NCBI GenBank assembly: GCA_018713805.1 | Contig: DVOF01000091.1 | Location: 1-5,922, forward strand | Origin: Candidatus Aphodoplasma excrementigallinarum | GTDB taxonomy: Bacteria; Bacillota; Clostridia; UBA1381; UMGS1253 | Length of the DNA: 5,922 nt | Direction: 5' to 3' | In this document: in pieces, positions 1-5,900 of the stretch | Numbering within the stretch: the first letter of the stretch is position 1 | Layout: the number at the start of each line of letters is the position of its first letter | Made by a program: the position numbers and the translations under genes | The notes under the pieces: model-generated | The model's database searches: none | The model's input: the letters and a program-made list of their open reading frames with translations, nothing else | Told to the model about the DNA's origin: nothing

Positions 1-48
1 ATCTACGATTGGCCTCTCATCGTCTACGATCAGTACAAGTCTGTCCAC
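1..48 (-). CDS. Response regulator, N-terminal 16 codons only (partial, runs off the left edge)
   Basis: Read on the minus strand from a GTG codon at 48-46, the frame gives (M)DRLVLIVDDERPIVD up to the window edge. This is the first beta strand and acidic cluster of a CheY-like receiver domain: a hydrophobic strand (LVLIV) followed by D-D-E, the acidic residues that bind the magnesium ion. The phospho-accepting aspartate, expected near residue 50-60, lies outside the window, as does the output domain, so the target genes and subfamily (AraC-type, OmpR-type or other) cannot be told. GTG is chosen because a GGAGGG site lies 8 bases upstream; the only other in-frame start before an upstream TGA is a TTG without a matching site. 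The gene is divergent from the cell wall hydrolase and has its own promoter. Receiver identity rests on 16 residues but the motif is very characteristic. Confidence 0.75.
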   Translation of the reverse strand, partial: MDRLVLIVDDERPIVD

Positions 49-56
49 GTAACATT

Positions 57-62
57 CCCTCC
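57..62 (-). promoter_or_regulatory. Ribosome binding site of the response regulator gene
   Basis: The minus strand reads GGAGGG here, 8 bases before the GTG at 48-46. This strong site is what decides the non-ATG start. Confidence 0.7.
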
Positions 63-93
63 ATTCGTCGCACAATCGCCTTCAGATACCATT

Positions 94-122
94 ATTGTAT
101 CAGATTTATGCACTTCTTGCAA
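94..122 (-). promoter_or_regulatory. Predicted SigA-type promoter of the response regulator gene
   Basis: On the minus strand there is a -35 box TTGCAA (117-122, four of six consensus bases), a 17-base spacer and a -10 box TACAAT (94-99, five of six). The -10 box is preceded by TGA, giving the extended -10 motif TGN. Transcription would start near position 87 and leave a leader of about 40 bases before the GTG start. Spacing and extended motif make this one of the most convincing promoters in the window. Confidence 0.65.
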
Positions 123-194
123 GGAAAACAGCGTTTTTCCGTTTGATTTCTTAAAAAACGCCATACCCCTCCCCCCAATTCCAGAAATTGAGTG

Positions 195-224
195 TTGCTT
201 TAGGTTTACATAATGTGTTATACT
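195..224 (+). promoter_or_regulatory. Predicted promoter of the cell wall hydrolase gene
   Basis: The plus strand has a -10 box TATACT (219-224, five of six consensus bases) directly preceded by TGT, an extended -10. A weak -35 (TTGCTT, 195-200) lies 18 bases upstream. Transcription would begin near 231, about 40 bases before the chosen ATG at 270. The promoter is back to back with that of the response regulator. The overlapping sequence CATAATG (209-215) resembles the -10 of sporulation sigma factors, but no convincing matching -35 was found. Confidence 0.5.
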
Positions 225-254
225 GCGGTTGTTCCATTGCAAAACACGTTCATG

Positions 255-262
255 AAAGGAGA
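255..262 (+). promoter_or_regulatory. Ribosome binding site deciding the hydrolase start
   Basis: AAAGGAGA lies 7 bases before the ATG at 270. It rules against the longer in-frame starts at 213, which would precede the predicted transcript start, and at 252, which overlaps this site. Confidence 0.75.
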
Positions 263-269
263 CAAGAAG

Positions 270-1109
270 ATGAGGAAATTTACATGTTTTCTTATTCTGT
301 TGCTGACAGTGTGTACCTTGTCGGCAAAGGCGTATACGACGCCCGACCGGAATATCCCGATCGACATATCCGTCAACGGGTCCTTCATCAAAACAGACGC
401 GCCTGCTTTCATTGATTATGACACGACCTTCGTGCCGATCCGTTTTGTGAGTGACGCGCTCGGCGCGGACAGCGTGGAGTGGGAGCCGGGCAGCGCAACA
501 GCGACCATCCGGCACGGCAATCTAACGATTGAAATTACAGAAAACGAAAAGTATGCCTATGTCAACGGGGTAAAGACGGCGCTGCACAAAAGCGCGGGCA
601 TTTATGGACAGAGGATGTATGTGCCAGTCCGGTTTGTGTCGGAAACCTTTGGCGCAACCGTAAACTGGGACGCGACGTATTATACCGTACAGATTCAAAA
701 AAGCGGCGTAAGCGTAGACAGCTCCCTGATCGACCGGCGTTACACCACCGATGAAATCTTCTGGCTCGGCCGTATTATTGAGGCAGAGAGTGCAGGCGAG
801 CCCGTACGCGGCAAGATCGGCGTTGGGAACGTCGTACTCAACCGGGTAAACAGCTCCGAATTCCCAAACACGATTTACGAAGTGATTTTCGACCGCAAAT
901 ACGGCGTACAGTTTGAGCCGATTTTGAACGGTACGATCTATAATACGCCGTCGAACGAAAGCATTATCAGTGCAAAGCGCGCCCTGCGCGGTGAAAATAC
1001 GGTCGGCGAGTCGCTCTACTTCTTAAACCCAAGGATTGCGACGAGCAACTGGATTACGAATAACCGGACGTACTACACGACCATCAAAAACCATGACTTT
1101 TACTTGTAA
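270..1109 (+). CDS. Exported cell wall hydrolase: copper-amine-oxidase-like N domain plus SleB-type hydrolase domain
   Basis: The 279-residue product starts with a signal peptide: MRK, a hydrophobic core at residues 5-17, and a likely cleavage after A-K-A at 21. Residues about 28-145 carry two copies of the VPxRFVS-x-x-(L/F)GA-x-W signature (54-71 and 118-133), typical of the copper amine oxidase N-terminal domain. That domain is common in clostridial surface proteins and is generally not an enzyme there. Residues about 160-279 match the SleB/CwlJ (Hydrolase_2) family: EAESAGEP at 171-178, GNVVLNRVNSSEFPNT at 186-201, and FEPILNGTIYNTPS in the middle, with a YFLNP and TSNWI ending. E173 aligns with the catalytic glutamate of SleB, a lytic transglycosylase that cuts spore cortex peptidoglycan. 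No SleB-type peptidoglycan-binding domain is visible; the N domain may replace it. Whether it acts in germination, sporulation or vegetative wall turnover is not shown by sequence. The gene stands alone, converges on gyrB and ends at a terminator. Confidence 0.9.
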   Translation: MRKFTCFLILLLTVCTLSAKAYTTPDRNIPIDISVNGSFIKTDAPAFIDYDTTFVPIRFVSDALGADSVEWEPGSATATIRHGNLTIEITENEKYAYVNGVKTALHKSAGIYGQRMYVPVRFVSETFGATVNWDATYYTVQIQKSGVSVDSSLIDRRYTTDEIFWLGRIIEAESAGEPVRGKIGVGNVVLNRVNSSEFPNTIYEVIFDRKYGVQFEPILNGTIYNTPSNESIISAKRALRGENTVGESLYFLNPRIATSNWITNNRTYYTTIKNHDFYL

Positions 1110-1110
1110 T

Positions 1111-1147
1111 AAAAAAGAAGGGTACAACTCGTACCCTTCTTTCTTTT
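1111..1147. terminator. Bidirectional intrinsic terminator between the hydrolase gene and gyrB
   Basis: A perfect 12-base-pair stem (1114-1125 with 1131-1142) encloses a five-base loop AACTC. The core GGGTAC/GTACCC is flanked by A-rich sequence on the left and T-rich sequence on the right, so the RNA of either strand ends in a U-rich tail. It begins two bases after the hydrolase stop and ends just before the gyrB stop, so it very probably stops both convergent transcripts. Confidence 0.9.
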
Positions 1148-1150
1148 TGA

Positions 1151-3064
1151 TTAAATATCGAGATTTGTCACAAGGCTTGCATTCTTTTCAATAAATTCGC
1201 GCCGCGGCTCAACATTGTCGCCCATCAATACGGTAAACATCTCGTCCGCCAGCACAGCGTCGTCCACGGTCACACGCTTCATGGTGCGCGTTGCCGGGTT
1301 CATCGTCGTTTCCCAAAGCTGTGTCGCCGTCATTTCACCAAGGCCCTTATAACGCTGCACATCACACTTTCCACCAAATTCGGCCGTAACCTTCGGCAGA
1401 TCGAGGTCGTTGTATACGTATTTTAAATTTTTGCCCTTCGACACCTTAAACAGCGGCGGCTGCGCCAGATAGATGTACCCGTTGTCCACCAGCGGCCGCA
1501 TGTGACGGAAGAAAAACGTCAGCAAAAGCGTGCGAATATGCGACCCGTCGACGTCGGCGTCGGCCATGATTATGATTTTATGGTATTTCAGCTTCGTAAT
1601 ATCAAACTCATCGCCGATTCCCGTGCCGAGCGACATGATAATCGGGAGCAGCTTCTCGTTCCCATACACCTTGTCGATACGCGCCTTTTCGACGTTGAGC
1701 ATCTTGCCCCAAAGCGGCAGAATCGCCTGGAAGCTGCGGTCGCGCCCCTGCTTGGCGGAGCCGCCCGCCGAATCGCCCTCAACGATATAGATTTCGTTCT
1801 TCTCCGGGTCGTTGCCCGAGCAGCGCGCCAGCTTACCCAACAGCGACGAGTCGCCCAATGTGCTCGACTTGCGCGTTGCCTCGCGCGCTTTCCGCGCTGC
1901 CTCGCGCGCACGCGACGCCGTGAGCGATTTTTCGAGAATCAGTTTTGCAACCGCTGGATTCTCCTCCAAAAATGCGGCAAACTTATCGCTGACTGCCTTA
2001 TCCACCAGGCCGCGGATTTCCGAATTGCCGAGCTTTGTCTTGGTCTGCCCCTCAAACTGCGCCTCGACAACCTTAACGCTGATGACTGCCGTCAATCCCT
2101 CGCGCACATCCTCGCCTGTGAGATTCTGGTCCTTTTCTTTTAAAATATTGTATTTTCTTGCATAGTCGTTGAAAACGCGCGTCAGCGCCGTCTTAAAGCC
2201 AACCTCGTGCGTACCGCCCTCAGTGGTGTTGATATTATTTGCAAAGCTTACCAGCGTTTCATTATAGCTGTCGGTGTACTGCATCGCAATTTCTACATAG
2301 GCGTCGTTCTTCTGCGCGTCAAAATAAATCACGTTATCGTGAATTGGCACCTTTTTGCGGTTGATATGGCTGACAAACTCGCGAATACCGCCCTCATAGC
2401 ACATTTTATTTTCCACGACCTCTTCGCCGCGCAGGTCGGTAAAGTTGATATGCACGCCCGCATTGAGGAACGCCTGCTCGCGCAGACGAATCAAAAGCGT
2501 ATCGTAATCGTATTCGATCGTTTCAAAAATCTGGTCGTCCGCCTTGAAGCGTACCTTTGTCCCGGTCTTGTCCGTCTTGCCAATCACCTTTGCCGGGGCG
2601 CAGCTCTTACCGCGCTCATACTTTTGGTAATAAATCTCTTCGCCGTTGCATACCTCAACCTCGAGCCACTCGGACAGGGCGTTTACAACCGAGGAACCAA
2701 CGCCGTGCAAGCCGCCCGACACCTTGTATCCGCCGCCGCCAAACTTGCCGCCCGCATGTAAGATAGTAAAAACGACCTCCAGCGTCGAAATCCCCATCTT
2801 CGGGTGGATGCCCGTCGGGATACCGCGCCCATCGTCAATAACCGTTACGATATTGCCTTTGTCAATCGTAACGTCAATGTTTTTACAAAAGCCGGCCAGC
2901 GCCTCGTCGATCGCGTTGTCGACGATCTCATACACCAGATGGTGCAGGCCGCGGATGGATGTCGAGCCGATATACATACCCGGACGCTTCCGGACAGCCT
3001 CCAACCCCTCCAATACCTGTATTTGGTTTTCGTCATAGTTATTTGTGATGTTGTTTTCAATCAT
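1151..3064 (-). CDS. gyrB: DNA gyrase subunit B
   Basis: The ATPase subunit of DNA gyrase introduces negative supercoils ahead of replication forks with GyrA, in an A2B2 tetramer. The 637 residues match the usual length of Gram-positive GyrB, without the extra C-terminal insert of the E. coli protein. The GHKL ATPase domain shows RKRPGMYIGST (25-35), EIVDNAIDEA (46-55; E46 is the catalytic base and N50 binds magnesium), DDGRGIP (77-83) and the lid GGLHGVGSSVVNALS (117-131). The transducer has QTKTKLGN with its ATP-sensing lysine (340-347). The TOPRIM domain has VEGDSAGGSAKQGR (428-441) and DADVDG (501-506), giving metal ligands E429, D502 and D504. The end carries QRYKGLGEM and QLWETTMNP, favouring GyrB over ParE. 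The position matching quinolone-associated K447 of E. coli is W452, which I believe is common in Clostridia. The ATG is the only plausible start; its AAAGGA site is 12 bases away, longer than usual. gyrA does not follow. Confidence 0.97.
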   Translation of the reverse strand: MIENNITNNYDENQIQVLEGLEAVRKRPGMYIGSTSIRGLHHLVYEIVDNAIDEALAGFCKNIDVTIDKGNIVTVIDDGRGIPTGIHPKMGISTLEVVFTILHAGGKFGGGGYKVSGGLHGVGSSVVNALSEWLEVEVCNGEEIYYQKYERGKSCAPAKVIGKTDKTGTKVRFKADDQIFETIEYDYDTLLIRLREQAFLNAGVHINFTDLRGEEVVENKMCYEGGIREFVSHINRKKVPIHDNVIYFDAQKNDAYVEIAMQYTDSYNETLVSFANNINTTEGGTHEVGFKTALTRVFNDYARKYNILKEKDQNLTGEDVREGLTAVISVKVVEAQFEGQTKTKLGNSEIRGLVDKAVSDKFAAFLEENPAVAKLILEKSLTASRAREAARKAREATRKSSTLGDSSLLGKLARCSGNDPEKNEIYIVEGDSAGGSAKQGRDRSFQAILPLWGKMLNVEKARIDKVYGNEKLLPIIMSLGTGIGDEFDITKLKYHKIIIMADADVDGSHIRTLLLTFFFRHMRPLVDNGYIYLAQPPLFKVSKGKNLKYVYNDLDLPKVTAEFGGKCDVQRYKGLGEMTATQLWETTMNPATRTMKRVTVDDAVLADEMFTVLMGDNVEPRREFIEKNASLVTNLDI

Positions 3065-3119
3065 ACTGCAAACATGTCCTTTCCCTGCTATATATCATAA
3101 GAGATGAAAAATCTCTGTA

Positions 3120-3386
3120 TCATTCGATCTTAAACGCACCCGCGGCGCGCTTATAGAGTGTCTGCGCCGACAGCGGAGACACATATATACAATAACTGTC
3201 CTTTCCGCCGCAGAGCACATAGCTTTTCGGGAGGTCGCCCTTGCTGACCTCAACGACGCGCCCGCCCTTCTGCGTACTGTCTAAAAACTGGCGCGTTATT
3301 TTTGAAACCGACGTCGTATCCAAGTCGAGGATGGCAATTACCTCCGACTGCGACACAACCACGTCAGAGCCTAAGTGTAGATACAT
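3120..3386 (-). CDS. remB: RemB/YaaB, DUF370 regulatory protein
   Basis: The 88-residue protein matches the DUF370 family by its opening MYLHLGSDVVV, the central LPKSYVL (52-58) and the closing YVSPLSAQTLYKRA (68-81), all at the positions found in B. subtilis RemB (81 residues). RemB belongs to the same family as RemA, a DNA-binding activator of matrix genes; RemB has been linked to matrix gene regulation in B. subtilis, but its molecular role here is unknown. Identification is reinforced by its place between recF and gyrB, the same slot as in B. subtilis. It starts 2 bases after the recF stop, and a GGAGG site (3394-3398) inside the end of recF sits 7 bases before the ATG, so it is almost certainly co-transcribed with recF and probably translationally coupled. 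There is no sign of truncation. Confidence 0.93.
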   Translation of the reverse strand: MYLHLGSDVVVSQSEVIAILDLDTTSVSKITRQFLDSTQKGGRVVEVSKGDLPKSYVLCGGKDSYCIYVSPLSAQTLYKRAAGAFKIE

Positions 3387-3388
3387 GT

Positions 3389-4486
3389 CTACGCCTCCGT
3401 CACCGTGTTATTATTTACATAAAAGTAGCGTACCGTGCCGTACGGCGCGGCCGCCTGCCGGTCCGTGCAGGTCAGAATCACCTGCTTGCCGCTGATTTTC
3501 CCAGCCAGATACTGCCGCCGCGACTCGTCCAGCTCGCTCATGATGTCGTCGAGCAAAATCACCGGATACGTACCGCGCGACTGGCGGATCACCTCCGTCA
3601 GCGCAAGCTTCAAGCTCAGCACCACGCTGCGCTGCTGCCCCTGCGAGCCATACAGCCTCGCGTCGCGCCCGTCAATCGAAAAGAGGAAGTCGTCCCGGTG
3701 CGCGCCGGTGTTGCTTGTCCCGGTTTCAATGTCGCGCCGCCTCCCCTTCTTGATTTTCTGTTCCAGTTCCTGCCGGAGCGCAGCGCCGTCGTACACGTCC
3801 TCACAGCAGTTGGACACATACTGCACGGCCAGCTCCTCCCCCGCGATCTCGCGGTGGATTGGCACAGCATAACGCATCAAATCCTCTAAAAAGCGGCGTC
3901 GGTAAGCAATAATCTTACACGACAGCTCGATCAAATAATCATCCCATACGTCCAGCGTATCGTCGCCGCTGCCGCTGCGCTTGATATCCTTGAGCAAATT
4001 GTTGCGCTGCTTAAGAATTTTTATATATTCGTTGAGAAGCGAAACATACACAGGCGAAAGCTGGCTCAGCGCCATGTCGACAAACCGCCGCCGCTCGGAC
4101 GGTGAAGCTTTGATAATGGATAAGTCCTCCGGCGAGAACATGACGACGTTGATATAATCGGCAATCTGGCTGATTTTTTTGACCGGGACTTTGTTGATGG
4201 CAACAAATTTCTTTTTCCCGTCCAAAATCTTCATCTGGCCGGTATAGTCGCGCACCTCGTCACAAAACTCCACATCAACCTCGCACCAGTCCGCCCCCTC
4301 GCGTATCATCTCCCGGTCGGTCGCGCGCCGGTGCGAGCGCCCGGTACAAAACAGGAATACCGCCTCCAAAAGGTTCGTCTTCCCCTGCGCATTGTTGCCG
4401 TAGATCAAGTTCGTCCCATTCAGGAACGAAACTGCCGCCGATTTATAATTCCGAAAGTCCTTAAGCGTAAGCTGTTTGATATACAT
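3389..4486 (-). CDS. recF: DNA replication and repair protein RecF
   Basis: RecF is an SMC/ABC-like ATPase that binds DNA at single-strand gaps and, with RecO and RecR, loads RecA onto SSB-coated DNA at stalled forks. The 365 residues agree with the family (about 360-370). It opens with the typical IKQLTLKDFRNY (3-14). The Walker A motif is GNNAQGKTN (30-38), the ABC signature is YGSQGQQRS (279-287), and Walker B with D-loop is VILLDDIMSELD (309-320). The arm region between roughly 120 and 250 includes FSPEDLSIIKASPSERRRF, a well-conserved RecF stretch. The ATG lies one base after the yaaA stop (TAG-G-ATG) and no clear ribosome binding site is separable from that stop, so translation probably depends on ribosomes finishing yaaA. 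It sits in the classical dnaN-recF-gyrB neighbourhood near the origin. Confidence 0.97.
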   Translation of the reverse strand: MYIKQLTLKDFRNYKSAAVSFLNGTNLIYGNNAQGKTNLLEAVFLFCTGRSHRRATDREMIREGADWCEVDVEFCDEVRDYTGQMKILDGKKKFVAINKVPVKKISQIADYINVVMFSPEDLSIIKASPSERRRFVDMALSQLSPVYVSLLNEYIKILKQRNNLLKDIKRSGSGDDTLDVWDDYLIELSCKIIAYRRRFLEDLMRYAVPIHREIAGEELAVQYVSNCCEDVYDGAALRQELEQKIKKGRRRDIETGTSNTGAHRDDFLFSIDGRDARLYGSQGQQRSVVLSLKLALTEVIRQSRGTYPVILLDDIMSELDESRRQYLAGKISGKQVILTCTDRQAAAPYGTVRYFYVNNNTVTEA

Positions 4487-4487
4487 C

Positions 4488-4712
4488 CTACTTTACCGTA
4501 ATCTGTACCGTTTCATCTTCAAATTCGACAGTGACACAGTCGCCCGGGCGCAGCTTTTTGCCCCGCATTGTGCATACCGCGCCGCCGATTGACACAATCC
4601 CGTCTAAAATCATGTCCTTTGCGTCCGCGCCGCTCTCCGCAATGCCGGAAAATTTCAAAAGCTGGTCAAGCTTGATGTATTCGGTTGTAATTGGGAGTTC
4701 TATTTTCTCCAT
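4488..4712 (-). CDS. yaaA: Small S4-domain RNA-binding protein YaaA
   Basis: This 74-residue protein is a single S4 domain, the small RNA-binding fold found in ribosomal protein S4 and pseudouridine synthases. Visible hallmarks are YIKLDQLLKFSGIAESGADAK (12-32), the turn GIVSIGGAVCTMRGKKLRPGD (38-58) with its basic RGKKLRPGD, and a closing beta strand (VTVEFEDETVQITV). It is the counterpart of B. subtilis YaaA (71 residues, sometimes called RlbA), always found between dnaN and recF in Firmicutes. That protein has been linked to the large ribosomal subunit; its exact role is not settled and this sequence does not resolve it. It is unrelated to the E. coli gene of the same name. A strong GGAGGGGG site (4721-4728) lies 8 bases before the ATG, and dnaN ends 30 bases upstream. 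Confidence 0.93.
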   Translation of the reverse strand: MEKIELPITTEYIKLDQLLKFSGIAESGADAKDMILDGIVSIGGAVCTMRGKKLRPGDCVTVEFEDETVQITVK

Positions 4713-4742
4713 GCAAGCGTCCCCCTCCGGCCCCGTCTCATC

Positions 4743-5849
4743 TTATGCCTGAATGATGATCGGCAGAATCATGTATAAAAATTCCTCACCCTCCAAAGGC
4801 GTGATAATCAGCGGATAGCGTTCCGTGATAAACTTCATTTTGACTTCCTCACAGTCGCAGTTTTTAAGCGCGTCCCACAGGTATTTGTGGTTGAACCCAA
4901 TAAGAAGCTCCCCGCCGCTCGAATCGACGTTCAAAATATCCGACACCTTCCCCATGTGGGAACTGCAGCTCAGCGTAATCGTATCATCTTTAATATCGAG
5001 CTTGAGCGGGCTTTTCGCCGATTCAGCGTTAATAATCAGCGCCGCACGGTCGATCGAATCGCAGAACGACGCGACGTCGGCCTTGATCTCAATATTATAC
5101 TCCGACGGGATTGCGGATTTATATTTGATGTATTCACCGTCGCGCAAGCGCGAAGTTACGGTGAAGTTACCAAAGTCGAACAGCACATGCTTGTCGGTAA
5201 AATACATCTCAACAGGAGTATCGTCATCTTTAATGATTTTTAAAAGCTCATTGAGCGTCTTACCAGGAACAATGGCGGTAAGGCGTTTTCCCTCGTCTTC
5301 GATCCCCTCTTTGCGGATGGCGAGGCGGTAGCCGTCGCTGGCAACCATCGTAAAGCCGCCGTCTTCGATCTCAAAGAGCGCGCCGGTCAGGACGGGCTTA
5401 TTTTCCCGCTGCGACACGGCAAAAATCGTCTGCCGGATCATCTTTTTCAGCTTATTTGCTTCGATCTTGATGCACTGGTCTTTTTCCACTTCCGTAATTT
5501 TTGGAAATTCAGCCGCCAAAAGGCCAGAAATATCGAAATCGACATTTACGCACTTGATTTTTGTAATATTATTTTCGTCGCTCTCAATCAGCACCGGCGC
5601 ATCCGGCAGTTTGCGCACAATGTCGCCAAACATCCGGGAATTGAGCACAATGCTGCCCGGCTCGGAACAGCTTGCTTCCACTTCGTAGCGGATACCAAGC
5701 TCCAAGTCATTGCCGGTCAATACCAGAGAACTGTCAGTGCATTCGATCAAAATCCCTTCCAGGATCGGAAGCGTGGATTTCTGGCTGACAGCCTTTTGTA
5801 CGGTATTGATCGCCTCAAGCAGGTTTGCCTTATCGCAGATAAATTTCAT
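4743..5849 (-). CDS. dnaN: DNA polymerase III beta subunit (sliding clamp)
   Basis: DnaN is the ring-shaped homodimer that tethers DNA polymerase III and many repair proteins to DNA. From the chosen start it is 368 residues, the normal length, folding into three clamp domains of about 120 residues. Recognisable segments are STLPILEGI (25-33), AAEFPKI (112-118), KPVLTGALFE (151-160), the partner-binding pocket segment ASDGYRLAIR (170-179) and LLIGFNHKYL (315-324). The end reads MILPIIIQA (360-368); the arginine usual in this segment (PVRTY in B. subtilis, PMRL in E. coli) is replaced by isoleucine. Two starts compete. ATG at 5855 gives an extra Met-Ile but lies only 3 bases from the AAAGGA site. 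ATG at 5849 is 9 bases away and makes the protein begin MKF like its relatives, so it is preferred. The gene lies immediately beside the origin unwinding region and heads the cluster in this window. Confidence 0.96.
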   Translation of the reverse strand: MKFICDKANLLEAINTVQKAVSQKSTLPILEGILIECTDSSLVLTGNDLELGIRYEVEASCSEPGSIVLNSRMFGDIVRKLPDAPVLIESDENNITKIKCVNVDFDISGLLAAEFPKITEVEKDQCIKIEANKLKKMIRQTIFAVSQRENKPVLTGALFEIEDGGFTMVASDGYRLAIRKEGIEDEGKRLTAIVPGKTLNELLKIIKDDDTPVEMYFTDKHVLFDFGNFTVTSRLRDGEYIKYKSAIPSEYNIEIKADVASFCDSIDRAALIINAESAKSPLKLDIKDDTITLSCSSHMGKVSDILNVDSSGGELLIGFNHKYLWDALKNCDCEEVKMKFITERYPLIITPLEGEEFLYMILPIIIQA

Positions 5850-5858
5850 GATCATCCG

Positions 5859-5864
5859 TCCTTT
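5859..5864 (-). promoter_or_regulatory. Ribosome binding site deciding the dnaN start
   Basis: The minus strand reads AAAGGA. It is 3 bases from the first ATG (5855) and 9 from the second (5849); the latter spacing is normal, so the second ATG is favoured. Confidence 0.65.
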
Positions 5865-5894
5865 TTCTTTATTAAAATAAAAATAAAATAAATA
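5862..5894. other. AT-rich tract, probable DNA unwinding element of oriC
   Basis: These 33 bases contain a single C and otherwise only A and T. They lie directly between dnaN and the trinucleotide repeats at 5901-5918, the position of the duplex unwinding element in the dnaA-dnaN gap of B. subtilis. The tract may also contain a dnaN promoter, but no -35/-10 pair stands out. The origin role is inferred from position, composition and the adjacent repeats. Confidence 0.6.
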
Positions 5895-5900
5895 GAATGT

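Noticed and set aside
184..215. Possible sporulation-type promoter (CATAATG as -10) before the hydrolase gene.
   Set aside because: The -10 resemblance is fair but no -35 with the right sequence and spacing was found, and the overlapping extended -10 of SigA type fits better. It is mentioned only as an alternative.
213..269. Upstream in-frame ATG codons at 213 and 252 for the hydrolase gene.
   Set aside because: The ATG at 213 lies upstream of the predicted transcript start and overlaps the extended -10 region, and the one at 252 overlaps the ribosome binding site. Only the start at 270 gives a clean signal peptide with a proper site.
30..515. Minus-strand open frame of 161 codons, including a 44-codon internal version starting at 164 with a purine-rich stretch before it.
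   Set aside because: It runs antisense through the well-supported hydrolase gene, has no recognisable protein motif, and its 3' end overlaps the receiver-domain start in another frame. The purine run before the 164 start is only one base away, too close to serve as a ribosome binding site.
1870..1915. CG-rich repetitive-looking stretch considered as a repeat array.
   Set aside because: It has only two copies of a short unit, both fully explained by the Ala/Arg/Glu-rich helix of GyrB; there is no CRISPR-like repeat and spacer pattern.
1998..2006. TTATCCACC, one mismatch from the DnaA box consensus, inside gyrB.
   Set aside because: It is a single isolated near-match within codons for the conserved Leu-Val-Asp-Lys of GyrB, with no neighbouring boxes or AT-rich region.
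1502..2143. Long plus-strand open frame opposite gyrB, with similar ones opposite recF and dnaN.
   Set aside because: They are antisense shadows of highly conserved genes, with Arg/Ala/Leu-rich composition, no family motifs and no ribosome binding sites. Codon composition of the real genes explains their openness.
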